From positions 10,493,793-10,557,792 of the forward strand of contig NC_044916.1 of the NCBI RefSeq assembly GCF_003576645.1: a stretch of DNA of 64,000 nucleotides, in the 5' to 3' direction. The notes under the pieces were generated by a model, which saw only the letters and a program-made list of their open reading frames with translations, was not told the origin of the DNA and did no database searches. A program made the translations under genes and the position numbers. Source of the stretch: Ipomoea triloba (taxonomy: Eukaryota > Streptophyta > Magnoliopsida > Solanales > Convolvulaceae). Positions 11,651 through 23,164 of the stretch are shown piece by piece (positions within the stretch are counted from its first letter, which is position 1; each line of letters opens with the position of its first letter).

Positions 11651-11971
11651 TTGAATAACATTAAATGATATTAAATAACACATTAAAAAAATTTATAAAA
11701 AAAGCATATGCCAATAAATATAATTAGTACGTCGTATCATTAATGTTTAACAATTATGGTATTAAAGGCCCATTATTTGAAAATCTAAAAAATATTTTCT
11801 AAGAAATAATTTTTAGAAAATGATTCATTTTCTATAAATTATTTTAAATTTTTAGTGTTTGGCTGAAGGTTAGAAAACTATATTTTTTTATTTGGCTAAG
11901 TGTTAAGAAATTGCATTTTTTTTGTTTGGTCCATTTTCTTGAAAATGAATATATTATTTCTTAAAATAATA

Positions 11972-12008
<37 letters not shown>
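11651..12008. other. AT-rich spacer ending in a (TAA)n tract
   Basis: Holds a TTGAAAAT/ATTTTCTTGAAAA stretch resembling a worn TIR element and a TAA tract at 11972-12007 that forms the breakpoint of the copia fragment. Confidence 0.4.
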
Positions 12009-13455
12009 GTGGTGATGGAAAGGCCAAAATATTTCTCTCCTAATTTTTTGAACTGGGTAAATATTGCAAATACATTTGACTTACGCTTCATGAGGTATAG
12101 CCAAATGTATTTTGAAAAATGGTCGACAAAAATCACGTAATAGCAAAATTCATCAACAGACATTTCAGTAGGCCCCATACATCAGTATAGATTAATTGCA
12201 GGGATTTAGTGCTAACGAGGGTATTTTTGGCAAAGGGAAATTTATGGCTTTTATGCACATTGCAAGAAGGGCAGTAGAATTGTCGCAGAAAAGCTATAGA
12301 AACTGGAACATTGCAGCGTTGCAACACAAGTTGCAACACCTTATTAGACAGATGACCAAGTTGATGGTGCCACTAAGACAGACACAACAACTGTGTAGCA
12401 TGTACTGTTGGGTGCAAAACAGCTGGTCCATAGTATTGTTCACTCCCCTCAGTAGAGAAGTCCCCGTTTGAAGATCCTTATCAAGAAAATGAGAACCAAA
12501 AAATTCAATAGACACGCGATCAGTCTTGCATAACTGGATATGGACACTAAGTTAGTATGTAACTAAGGAACATGCAAGACATTTTCTAAGGTAAAGACAG
12601 AATATGGAGTTGGAATGACAGACCGGCCAATATGATAAATTTGTAGCGAATTACCATCACCCCAGGCAAACCTCATCAGGCCATTGTACTCAGAGAGTGT
12701 CTGTAGAGACATGAGACTAGAGGTGGCGTGATGCGATGCACCACTGTTAAATAGCCAAGGTGGAGATGCATGTGCCGAATGAGCTGTAGCCGACACAGAC
12801 GTCTGTGCGGGGAGGACGTTATGCTCTTTCAAGAACCTAGCCAGCTTACGACACACCTTTGTTTCATGACCTGCAAAGTTACAAAACTTGCATATAATAG
12901 TGGGCCGATTAGTTCCCCCTTGTTGCCAATTCGATCGGTTGGCTTCATGATTAACAGTATTGGTACGGCATTCCGATTGGAGTTCAATTGCCGGTTGGTT
13001 TGAAGGGACGCATGTCGGCTATGGCTCGCATGCCGTTAAGATATGTTGTAATAGACCAAGAGCCTCTCTGGTTTCTAGTTAGCTTTGCCTTGAGGGAAAT
13101 AATGTGTCCTCGAGAGGCACTAGCATAACCTGCAAAAAGACGTTGCCATGCATCATGGGTTGTCGTGGCCGACGAGATGAGCGATTGGATTGAATCAGTA
13201 CAGCTTCCCATAAGTGCACTAACAAGAATTTGGTCTTAACAGTACCAAATTGAATGGTTTGGATTAGGGACGGTTTGAGCAGAATTCGTGAATTTGGCTA
13301 GTTCCTTGATGGAACCGTCAATGTAGCCTAGGAGATTGAGACCAACAAGGGTAGCGTGAACCTATCGGCACCAAACTGAGAAATTGTTGGTGGTGAAGTT
13401 TGATAGGGAGGTGTGTGGGAGCATTTAGGTGAATGATCTCACTGGTGGAAGCCAT
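12009..13455 (-). pseudogene. Copia-1: 5' half of a Ty1/copia gag-pol
   Basis: Polyprotein of an LTR retrotransposon, read from MASTSEIIHLNAPTHLPIKL at 13455. In order: a Gag/UBN2 region (SLISSATTTHDAWQRLFAGY), a CCHC knuckle (CKFCNFAGHETKVC), the protease site (WLFNSGASHH), GAG-pre-integrase (QRCNVPVSIAFLRQFYCPSC, YTDVWG) and the start of integrase (YYVIFVDHFSKYIWLY). Several frameshifts and stops separate the pieces. The protease DSG active site reads NSG. The element stops at a (TAA)n tract; reverse transcriptase, RNase H and the 3' LTR are absent. Same family as copia-2. Confidence 0.85.
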
Positions 13456-13507
13456 CGATTAGAAAGGCACAGGAAAAAAAGTTTCGTTCTTTCGTGGGAG
13501 ATTTTAA

Positions 13508-13520
13508 GCTCTTGATACCA
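13508..13520 (-). other. Primer binding site of copia-1
   Basis: Minus-strand TGGTATCAAGAGC, the initiator-tRNA-Met-type primer site usual in plant copia elements, immediately next to the LTR and upstream of gag. Confidence 0.75.
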
Positions 13521-13690
13521 TAGAGAGTTTATGAACGATTTATTGATGTAAACTCACACAGCTATAAATAGTGTACAGAGGAGAGAAGATAGTAAGAAGT
13601 TATAACAACTAGTCTAACATATCCAACTATCCAATAGGAGCTAAACTAGAACAAACACAGAAATGAAATATGTCAGCCACATATGTCCTT
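13521..13690 (-). repeat. 5' LTR of copia-1 (outer edge approximate)
   Basis: Adjoins the primer binding site. Contains CACTATTTATAG-like and GACTAGTTGTTATAACTTCT text resembling the LTR at 26675-26840. The outer boundary is not clear by eye. Confidence 0.55.
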
Positions 13691-14189
13691 AATAATGCAT
13701 ACCCATTTTTTCTTACAATCTTCAATGGTATGTTTAAATTCATTTAGATTTTAATTAAATATTACCATATTTATATTTAGTATGTATCATTTCTTTAATT
13801 CTTGAAAAATATTAATATGAATTATACAATTATATATATATATATATATATATATAAACACACTATTATTTAAAAAATATTTTAATTTAATTAAGATTTT
13901 AACTTGAGTATTGATATTGGACATATATTTTTGCGCATAGGCTGCAACATTATATTGTACCGTATTCCTCCGACCAAAATCTCGATGGCGGTGGATTCCC
14001 AAAAGATCACGAAATAATTTTGAAATTCAAAATACAAATTAAAATCGTGCTTACCGTTAAGAAAAAAATTTTAGCAGACAAATATATACAAACTCAATGT
14101 CTCTTCAAAAAAAAAATACAAACTCAATGTATATATAAAAATTAATGTTGATTAAAGTAAAACAATCAACCAGAAAGAGATTGATAAAG
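13691..14189. other. AT-rich spacer with (TA)n
   Basis: TA tract at 13829-13856. No gene recognised. Confidence 0.4.
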
Positions 14190-14480
14190 GCTCTTGATAC
14201 CAAATGTTATATCTAAAATATAGTCTAACGTTATAGAATAAATCTACGAGAAACCTAACCTTGTAGTAGCGGAAGCGAAAGTCGTGTGGATCTCCAACCA
14301 TAATTGATATCTTGCGCGGCAGAGTGTTAGCCGTTTTGTCCCACACTTAATTAACTCAGAATCCTAGATGATGTGCTTGTATTTTGTATTTTCTGAGTAG
14401 TATGAGTACCATAGCTTTAGGTGCTATATAATTGTCTGTTCTGCATACCATAGTACAGGCTTTATGAATGAGAGATGTTC
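14190..14480 (-). repeat. Putative solo LTR of another copia family
   Basis: On the minus strand the block ends ...TATAACA followed by TTTGGTATCAAGAGCC, which looks like an LTR end plus a tRNA-Met-type primer site. The remainder (GGTTGGAGATCCACACGAC, GCGGAAGCG reversed) resembles retroelement leader sequence. The outer limit is uncertain and no pol sequence follows. Confidence 0.4.
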
Positions 14481-14756
14481 ATCAAGAAAAGAGTAAAGAT
14501 TAAAATAACAAGATAATTGTACTAACAAGAGAAATATTTTAATTCATCCTTTTTCATTCTAGAAATTTTGATAATTATATTTAGTGAAAATTGGTTATGT
14601 TTTCTTTATTATGTATAGTATACTATATTTTTGTGGCAATCAATATTTATTTATTTTTTGTTTTATAATGCGTTAATTTATTTATGGTTTATAAAAATAT
14701 ATTTTTGTAAGAAAATTATAAATAATATATTAACAGAAGTTATGGAATGTTTGTAA

Positions 14757-14975
14757 GGGTGTATTCAATTTAGAGTTTTAATGATGTTTGTAGACTTTTT
14801 AATATGAAAAAGTTTTTAAAAGTCTATAAATGTCTATCTTATGGATATTTATAAACTCCTACAAAGTTGATGAAAGTTTAAAAGATTCTAAGAAAGTCTA
14901 CAAGAACTCTACAAAAGTCAATTAAAATCCATCACTTTAAAAGTCTTTAAAATAAAGTCTTGATTGAATACACCC
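14757..14975. mobile_element. Short MITE with GGGTGTATTCAAT ends
   Basis: Begins GGGTGTATTCAATTTAGAG and closes with GATTGAATACACCC, inverted ends of about 15 bp. Interior AT-rich with repeated TAAAAGTCTA-like words. No clear target duplication. Confidence 0.6.
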
Positions 14976-15192
14976 CTCTTAGTGTTCCATCCAACTTTTT
15001 GCCAATAATCATCCCTCATTCAAACCAAAGGAAAATAAATAAATAAATAACACGACTAATTGAGGCCTAATTTCATTTTTCATTTAAGTATAAAGATAAG
15101 CCATTAGTGAACTATGATCTAGAATTGAGGCATTTAAGATAATGTCATTTGGCCCATCACCATTCTATCAACAACAATCCCTCAACCCCATC

Positions 15193-15309
15193 TAACAAAA
15201 GTAGAAAAAGATAACATAGTTAAGCTAAACAAAAATAATACTATACATTTTAACAAAAGTAGAAAAAGATAACATAGTTAAGCTAAACAAAAATAATACT
15301 ATACATTTT
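15193..15309. repeat. 58-bp direct repeat, two units
   Basis: AACAAAAGTAGAAAAAGATA begins at 15194 and again at 15252, and the two units are essentially identical up to ACTATACATTTTA. Surrounding sequence (14976-15808) shows no gene. Confidence 0.85.
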
Positions 15310-15808
15310 AGTAGGGTCAGTGGCTAGTGGCCGCTTGCAACTTTGATCTATCTGGATGCCATCCATTTAGCTCTCTCTTGAACCTACCTTTGGAGCTTAC
15401 ATAGATAGATCATCTTGCATTGCTTCTCACCCTAACTAGCTGTATCGGGTGGTGACCTTTAATCATTGGAAGGGTAGATGTCAATTCTCAAAGAACTAAC
15501 AACGTGATAGTATGATAAAAATTTAAGCAGCAATGTGAACCCTAAAGAATTTATTTACATATTAGTATATTACCAATTGTAGTTAATTACCGCCATGACA
15601 TATAAATTTGCTTAGAAAAATCTCGTCATGCATGCATGCCAATAGCTCACTTCATGTACTCATTAGGCAATTAAGTCTAGCGACCACTCCAATTATTACT
15701 CCCCGTAATTGTGTATATATATTTTTTTGTTTTCAAAAGACTATTAAAAAATAATAATAACCATGTTCTTATAAGGCGTAGGTAGGAACAAAAATAAGAT
15801 CACTTCAA

Positions 15809-15880
15809 AGGGCCCAACCGGGTTCGAACCGGTGACCTCTTGATCTGCAGTCAAATGCTCTACCACTGAGCTATGGATCC
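15809..15880 (-). tRNA. tRNA-Cys (GCA)
   Basis: A 72-nt tRNA gene on the minus strand. D arm: AGCTCAGTGGTAGAGC. Anticodon arm: TTTGACTGCAGATCAAG with anticodon GCA. T arm: CCGGTTCGAACCCGG. These also supply the internal A and B boxes for RNA polymerase III. The acceptor stem begins GGATCCA against TGGGCCC, so position 3 is A opposite C, where nuclear tRNA-Cys normally has a G-C pair. A run of T (rc of 15790-15795) lies 14 nt downstream as a possible terminator. Everything else is intact, so it may be functional or newly decaying. Confidence 0.9.
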
Positions 15881-15890
15881 CTACTAGTGA

Positions 15891-16540
15891 TTGCTTTATT
15901 TAAAAAATTATCTAAAGCTTAGTTCAATTTTAACACTAAAGCTAGATCCTATGGTCAAACACCTGGTGAACTATATGTTCTTCCAGGGAGAATTCAGACT
16001 CCCTATAAACACTGTTTATTGGTTAACAAAGAGTGGTACAGAAAGAGAAATATATATTCATAAAAGTTTGTGTCTTCTAGACTTCTAAGTTGGAACATGA
16101 AAAGAATACAAGGTTAGAAGAGCATTTACCATTTTTTCACTCACAGTGAAAGGTCTTCTGATAAACTTTATAGTGACCATGTCTGAACAGAGAGATTATG
16201 TTGCAGAGTTTGAATATCAAAAACTTCTAGTAAAAAGTTGGTTGAGAAGATAGTTTCTACTCACAATTTTTACCGAACATCTATTAGATCCTGGAAGTAG
16301 TCTGCCTTCTTGCAAACCGTCACCTGCCCACAATACAAGCAGAGAAGTAATTAATATATGAAATCTAAAGTAATGAACTTTGATTGAAATAAAGTGGAAA
16401 GTTGGTGAACTGACTTCAAGGACAAGATGCAGGTGATTCCTTCATATTTAACAGCCTTTCTGGATCGGTTACACCTTTGCCAAGCAGCCGAAGATGTATG
16501 GTTTGGCTTACATCTCCTAAATTTCCAGTGTAATTCTTCT
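15891..16540. other. No clear gene; possible 3' remains of the PPR locus
   Basis: More balanced composition than typical spacer. Short open frames on both strands show no PPR consensus that I can support. Confidence 0.35.
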
Positions 16541-16549
16541 TCTATGGCC

Positions 16550-17512
16550 TTCTGCATATGTATACTTCATTTTCACTTTCAAACAATTCATAGCACACAC
16601 AGCCACATTCATATACCTCGGGTTCACTCTGCACGTATCCCGCAATCATTGTGTTCCAAGAAACCTCGTCTTTAGCAACAGAATTATGAAACAGGAATTC
16701 AGCAGATGAGAGTTTTCCACATTTAGCATACATTGTCATTAGAGAAGTAGCAATCATAATGTCTGAATCAATCCCTTCTTGAATTGTATAATTATGAATC
16801 TCCACACCTTTTTCTAGATCCTTCATCTCAGCAGCTCCCAACAATGCACTTATAGCAGATACCTTATTCATTTCAAATCTTCTCTTTTCATGCAATCAAA
16901 AAGCTCCAGAACTTCACGGAAGTTCTCAGTATACGCATAACCAGCCATCACTGTACCCCATGAAACATCATTTCTCACTCTCATCTGATAAAAAACTTGA
17001 TGAGCTACATTGGAGTGTCCACATTTTGAGTACATATCAATCAGGCCATTATAAACAAACCCATGAATAGACCTGCAAATCATCTCGTCCGTGAACTTGC
17101 AAACTGCGGGAAACAAATTCAACAAACTTACGGAATTAGGCTGAACCCCACAACTAAACTGCATGTACTAAAAACCTCTAATGCATTAGCGGCTCTGAAC
17201 TCTGAGAAAATCCAGAAACCATTGCATTCCAAGCAACCAAGTCCCTTTTAGGCATTTTATCAAACATCTCCCTTGCGCTCTTTAAATTACCCGTTTTACA
17301 ATAGAGGGAGACAAGTCAGGTCCCAATAAACACATCACATTCAAGGTTCCTCCTAGATACATCATCATGAATATCACGACCCTTTTCCAAGTCCAACATC
17401 TTGGTGCAAGCTTTCAAAGCAAAGGTGAAAGTATACCGGTTTTGCTCGGAGTCGAAACCTAACTGTGAAAAATGGCATTTTCCAAAGGGAGCGTAGAGGT
17501 TTACAAGGTGGG
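16550..17512 (-). pseudogene. PLS-class PPR protein, decayed
   Basis: Remains of a pentatricopeptide-repeat protein, a family that binds organelle RNA. Visible repeats on the minus strand: YTFTFALKACTKMLDLEKG; LVSLYCKTGNLKSAREMFDK with MPKRDLVAWNAMVSGFSQ; GLIDMYSKCGHSNVAHQVFY with MRVRNDVSWGTVMAGYAY; SLMTMYAKCGKLSSAEFLFH with KDEVSWNTMIAGYVQ. The alternating repeat lengths are those of the PLS subclass. Lesions: TGA at 17316-17318, a frameshift or stop near 17165, and a frame break near 16880. No E or DYW domain is seen. The 5' end fades near 17512. Confidence 0.85.
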
Positions 17513-17918
17513 TTTTTAACTTTTTACCATACAGTTGATTTTAAAACCTGAAGTGAGCATGGAGTTGAAGGATATTTCAAACATCTTAAAAAGAAAATTA
17601 ATTGGCATTAAAGAAGATGAAAAGAACAAAAAACAAACAAACCAAAATATAACTGGAAGAGTAAAAAACCCCACCAAGCATTTGTAAGAATATAACCTCA
17701 TCTTAATTTTCATTATGTCTTTTGGGCTAGCCTTCTTCCTGCCACTGCAACACTGGGAGCAAACTAACTGCAAATTTCTTTTCTATTGACAAGCTTCTTG
17801 CCCTTCCAGGAAACCCGTGGATCAATTTATATATGTATGCAATATGAATATGCTTATTCAAATATTCTGTTAAGGGCATACAATGATACAAACATCTGTG
17901 CAAACTCTTTACTCTATG

Positions 17919-17962
<44 letters not shown>

Positions 17963-18177
17963 GAATTCATGTGTATATATATAATTTTCTAAAATAATTT
18001 TGGGAAATATTATATATACTAAGTATTTGTATTTGGTACGCGCGTTGCACAAAAATTGATTCTCAATATTAGTACTCTATACTAAAATTTTAAATTTATT
18101 TAGATTTTAAATATTTATAATATTGTATAATAATAATAATTTAAACCATTTTTTATTAATTTGATATTTATTTTAGG
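17513..18177. other. Spacer with (TA)n; weak Helitron-end-like patch
   Basis: TA tract at 17922-17960. GGTACGCGCGTTGCAC near 18036 resembles a reversed Helitron terminus but lacks a clear CTAG. No gene recognised. Confidence 0.35.
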
Positions 18178-18911
18178 AATAAGGTTCAAATTAGCCATTG
18201 AACGTAACTTCAAAGTGCAATTAGGCCACTGAAAGAAGAAAAAAAAATGCAACTAGGCCACTGAACACTCTAAATGCATGCAATTTTACTTGATAACAGG
18301 TTACCTTCCATTTCATCGGGTTGCTGCGTACATGGATGGTAAGTTGGCATTTTAAAATATTTTTTTAATACTAAACTTTAAAAATAAAAATAAAATAAAT
18401 AAAAAATTTAAAATTTTAATTTAAAAAAAAAAACAAACAAACAAACAAGCGCATTGTATTTTTAATTTTTTTTAATTACTTTTGTTTTAAAAAAAAAAAC
18501 AAGGAAGCATGCATTTAATTTTTTATTTTTTATTTTTAATGTTATTAAAAATAAAATATTTTTTTAATACTAAACTTTAAAAACAAAAATAAAATAAATA
18601 ACAAATTAAAAAAAAACAAACAAGCAAACAAGCGCATTGTATTTTTAAATTTTTTAATTAATTTTTTAAAACAAGGAAACAGGCATTTAATTTTTTATTT
18701 TTTTATTTTTAATGTTATTATTATTAAAAAATTATTTTAAAATGTCAATTCACCATCCACATAAGCGGGCAACCTGATGAAATGAAAGGTAACCTGCTAT
18801 CTGGTGAAAATGCATGCATTTGGAGTGTTCAGTAGACTAATTGCACTATTTTTTCGTTCAGTGGCCTAATTACACTTTCAGGTTACGTTCAGTGGCCAAT
18901 TTGAACCTTAT
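18178..18911. mobile_element. Long-TIR element with AAGGTTCAAATT ends
   Basis: Inverted arms of about 180 bp. Left: AAGGTTCAAATTAGCCATTG, GGCCACTGAACACTC, ATGCATGCA, CAGGTTACCTTCCATTTCAT. The right arm holds the same words in reverse complement and order, closing with GGCCAATTTGAACCTT. Arms this long suggest a MULE-like element, but no clear target duplication was found. No coding sequence. Confidence 0.75.
18353..18722. repeat. Internal direct repeat of the long-TIR element
   Basis: A segment of about 180 bp (TTTTTTAATACTAAACTTTA, then AAGCGCATTGTATTTTTAA, then ATTTTTAATGTTATTA) appears twice in the same orientation, from about 18357 and about 18557. Confidence 0.7.
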
Positions 18912-19130
18912 TACTTTATTTTATTAAATAACTTACATAGTACTTCAATAAATAATGTCTATATATTATTATTATTGAATAAAATAAGAAAATATACTGT
19001 GGATGCATGTGCATAATAACAATAGTAGGAAAAGATAACAAAAGTTATAATCGGATATTTTTAACAATTATAATCAGATATTTGTCATTGCCTTCGTCTT
19101 CACTGCTTGCTCGCATTTTTTTGATATATA

Positions 19131-19173
<43 letters not shown>

Positions 19174-19181
19174 CAGGGTAA
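18912..19181. other. AT-rich spacer with (TA)n
   Basis: TA tract at about 19132-19170. No gene recognised. Confidence 0.4.
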
Positions 19182-19400
19182 TTGGGTACCCGACCCGTAA
19201 CCATTGTCATGACCAAGACAGTTGCCGTTCAAACTACCCAAGACACCTCACTCCTCAGCATCAATGCGCAACGGTCCAACTCCTCAAGCATTGATCACCA
19301 ACATTCAGCTCTCCTCAGTATTGATGACCAAACGTTCAACTCCTCAAGCATTGATGTCCAACGTTCAACTAACGTTCAATTCCTCATCAATGCTCCGTTA
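19182..19400. repeat. Imperfect minisatellite (CAAGCATTGAT / CAACGTTCAACT)
   Basis: Words CTCCTCAAGCATTGAT, CCAACGTTCAACT and TCCTCAGTATTGATGACC recur at roughly 27-54 bp spacing. Three overlapping plus-strand frames arise from the repeat and are not called as genes. Lies between two TA tracts. Confidence 0.6.
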
Positions 19401-19563
19401 CTGAGCTGAAAGGAATAAAAAGACTCACAACCACGTAGTGAGACACGACACTTGAACTTAGACAATACATACTGAACTCACTTGTACACTGAGCACTACG
19501 CTCAATATGGTATTCAAACATTCAAATACTCAAATAATATACCGGTAAACACATTATTACCGT

Positions 19564-19606
<43 letters not shown>

Positions 19607-19611
<5 letters not shown>

Positions 19612-20240
19612 TGGATCAGGTGAGTACCACATGCTTAAGAGAGAATTGAGAACCCATCATAGTCATTCATTTGTACAGATCTAAAGATCAAAAAGTTTTT
19701 TTTTTTATATGTTTAAACGCGGTAGCATTTTCGTAAATATAATTGAACTTTGAAGTGAAAGAAAATTGAGTTAAAAGTGCAAGTAACAGTTTCATAGAGT
19801 GCACCTAAGTGCAAGCAACAGTTTCATAGAGTGCACCTAAGTGCAAGTAACATATATTAAAAGTGAAAAAAATAATGTATATCGAACAATAATATTAAGT
19901 GCACCTAATGTTATCATTAGTTGCACCAAACGTTATTATTAAGTGCACCAATGTGAAAGACGTTATCATTAGGTGCATCAATGTGAAAAGGTAAATTACT
20001 TGCACTATTAAGTAAAATGGTTGCACTTTTATGTTATTTAACTTGCACACTTGCACCAGTTACTTTAATTTAACACATGTTACATGCACTAAAGCTTGAG
20101 TTATTTACAAAAGTGCTACCGCGTCTTTTTTTTTTTTAAATGCATATGATCTGTTAGATTTGGACAGGTGGACGGTTGTGATTGGTTCTCAGTTCTCTCT
20201 TAGGCATCCATTCTCATCTCAGCACCCTATATATATATAG
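19607..20240. mobile_element. TIR element rich in GTGCACCTAA / TTGCACTT motifs
   Basis: Left arm (TTAAGAGAGAATTGAGAACC, then a T run and GCGGTAGCATTTTCGTAAAT) pairs with the reverse complement of the right arm (ACGCGGTAGCACTTTTGTAAAT, CTAAGAGAGAACTGAGAACC). The arms are about 130 bp. Between them GTGCACCTAA, AAGTGCAAGTAACA and GTTATCATTAG recur many times. Related to the larger element at 39235-40540. Confidence 0.75.
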
Positions 20241-20254
20241 GGGGATGATCACAT

Positions 20255-20650
20255 GAGAACTAATCTCCATGTGAAAATTGTGGACTAATATGGATTATAG
20301 ATTTTGCAAGATCAATAGTCAGATGTTGATCCCAAATTTGTAGTTGATTTCCAAAATTTCAGGCGCACATGAACATCTTAATAACTAACTAAGAACAAAT
20401 CAATAAATAATGAGCCAAATAATTAATCCCGAAAATATGTTGCACAACGCTCGACAACGTATTACACATTACATCACAACGGGTTGCGTAACCAACACAA
20501 GCGAGCACATATTTCCCAACGGGTTCAATAGACCCATTGAGTAGTCTCGTTGGACGCACGATTCTATTGAACCCGTTGAAATGTCCACTGATCTTACCAC
20601 CCGTTGGAGGAATAATAAATATCATCTTAACTCTATTATAATTTCATTTG
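20255..20650. other. Unassigned block with a 16-bp inverted repeat
   Basis: CAACGGGTTCAATAGA at 20518-20533 and its exact complement at 20563-20578 can form a stem with a 29-nt loop. A 78-codon minus-strand frame (20389-20625) covers it and shows no domain. The sequence after 20240 (GGGGGATGATCACATGAGAA) looks like another TIR-type terminus, similar to one near 33.07 kb. Confidence 0.45.
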
Positions 20651-21114
20651 ACAATCTTATTGTACCATGGTCGACTGTATAACGAGTTATTGAAACCATG
20701 CACTCATTCGATTTTGAGTATTTGATGGAAATGATTTTGCAAAACCGAAAAAGGAAGGTTTCTTTTTTTAAAAAAATTTAATATATATTTATTATTATGA
20801 CTATTTGTTGCAATTTTAGGATTTTGTAATCTTTTCATAATTTGACAATATTTTTAATTATTGAGTGTGATTTTACATTACAATTCAATTTTGGAAAAGG
20901 CATATGTTTATGGAAGTTTGATTTTTTATTATTTTTTTGCAGTCTTGTCATAGTCTATGCTATTATTAAAAACAAAATCGTTTTCTTGCCCAAACTCTTC
21001 CTCCAAAACAATGAAAAATTAATAATTAATCATCAATCATCAATCATCAATCATCAATCATGTATAACATTCTTTGTCCATCTTCACCATCCTTCGAACA
21101 TCACAACTACCCAT
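20651..21114. other. No gene seen
   Basis: AT-rich, with a short (ATCATCA)n tract at 21028-21060. Confidence 0.4.
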
Positions 21115-21480
21115 TCAATAAACCTCACCATATTGAAATTTTTTGAATACTGTGTGTATAGACAATTGACATTTGTTTCTCATAAGGAAGACATATTTTA
21201 TTGTAGGTTGCTTATATTTAGTTTCAAAATCTGCCTTTGGTTGCCTCTTCATAACAGTCATGCAAAAATGTTTTGTAATGATCAATGAACTCCTTGAATG
21301 TAGTTTCCTTGTGAATATAGTTGTCAAAGAAAAACGAAATACTTTCAGAGCATTTAACTGTGCCAAGTCCTCACAGAAAAGTACCCTTCATGTAAACTGG
21401 AACTCATTTTTACGTCTTTCAAATAGAAACCCCATATATTCCTCTCCCTTAAGATCAAATGCATTAACAATCTTGTCTAA
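21115..21480 (-). pseudogene. FAR1/FHY3-related (MULE-derived) fragment
   Basis: Minus-strand remains of the C-terminal part of a FAR1-type protein, a transcription factor family domesticated from MULE transposases. Visible: KCSESISFFFDNYIHKETTF and KEFIDHYKTFLHDCYEEATK, matching the family's SES...FFD.Y...TTLKEF block, then, after a frameshift, ADFETKYKQPTIKYVFLMRN and QLSIHTVFKKFQ. Stops and at least two frame changes; the catalytic core and the SWIM finger are missing. Confidence 0.75.
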
Positions 21481-21672
21481 CCATCTCTACTGGTGAGTTC
21501 AAATAGAGGCATGCCTACTTGTGATGAGCTGGGTAGAGAAAACATTGAGGGTTTCAACAGTCTATACGGATATAAGTATGTGGATACGTTATAATATGAT
21601 AACATTTATAGAAGATGTATATTTGTAACTTTATTTGACTAAGAATAATTGATTGTTAGTTGATATTATATA

Positions 21673-21732
<60 letters not shown>

Positions 21733-22323
21733 TAATTAATGAAATTTTTTTTTTGCTCCTCACATTCCCATCCCATCCCTCCCATACCTAAATAATATAA
21801 ATATCTAAATCTAACTATATTATGGAGAAATTTACTCGGGAGTCATGGAATAAGCACTTGAGTGTTTGTTGGTTAACTGCATAGCATTGATATTTTCTGA
21901 GCAAATAACAACGCATCAACAGGAGCCTTATAGACCTTTTTCTCGTCTTGGGGATAGGTCAAAGACAGAGACGAAAACGCTCCATCACTAAACAATGAGG
22001 ACAAATAGCAGATATACCAGAGAAAAATATAAATTAATGAATTGTAGAATTGTTCTTTAATTTGCTTTTAAGAGTATTTATAGTACAGTTTTAATAGTAA
22101 AATAACGGCACAATCTTATTTTAATATAAATTATGAATTACTGTTTCTTTTCCTTTTTTTTTTTACACAATCTTTCTTATATTCATATTCATTAGATTAA
22201 TTAGTAATTTTTTGAATTCCACATTTATTTCTATTTTTCCTTTTCTTTTTACTGCTAACGTTATTTTTATTAGTAAGTAAATTATCATTCATATTTTTGT
22301 GTAATTACTATGGTAATTTTATG

Positions 22324-22398
<75 letters not shown>

Positions 22399-22630
22399 CT
22401 GATCATATACAAGTATAATTTCACACACTATTAGTATTATTACCTAATAATTATCACGGTAATTTAGGAATTAACTGCATAGATATTAATAAAATTGTCT
22501 AATAATTATTATGTTAATTTAGCTAATAAGTATAAATTATATAATTACAATTAAACATGGGTCTTTGAATTTTTTTATAATAATTATAATTAATTCATTC
22601 TTATATAACGGAAGAGGAAAAGAAATAGGG
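21481..22630. other. Spacer with two long (TA)n tracts
   Basis: TA tracts at about 21678-21729 and 22330-22394. The rest is AT-rich and without recognisable genes. Confidence 0.4.
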
Positions 22631-22720
22631 TAACACTTGTGTGAGACCGTCTCACGGGTCACAATCGTGAGACGGGTCGGGTCTATATAATTTGGGTCAT
22701 AATATTATAATTTGAGTCAT
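22631..22720. mobile_element. Fragment of GTGTGAGACCGTCTCAC-type MITE
   Basis: CACTTGTGTGAGACCGTCTC followed by GTGAGACGGGTCGGGTC is one terminal arm of the family seen complete at 37044-37494. The opposite arm is missing. Confidence 0.65.
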
Positions 22721-23164
22721 AGTTTATGGGTTCAAAGAACAGCGCCACAATGCGACGATTCTTGTTCTCATCTGAGCGGACACCAATCCGTCTCCGTGCT
22801 GCCGTAATTCTGCATTCAGTTTCTTCCTGCTTTCATCATATCTCACCTTAGTATTTCATCCTCTTCAAAAACATAACATACATCATCAAATTAATCATAT
22901 ATGTTTTCGATCAAAAAAAAGAAATTAAAATAGTAATTCATGTATGTATTAAATATATTTGTCTTAAAATTGTGCTATAAGTTAAAGTATTACAATTAGA
23001 CAATAAAGTATTGTGTTTAAGGTTTAAAGTATTAAATATATCTACCTTAAACTGTATACTAGATTTGGATATGAAGTATTACATTTGGGCTATAAAGTAT
23101 TGTGTTTAAAACTTAAAGTATTAACTATATCTATCTTAAACTATATACTAGATTAGTACTATAA

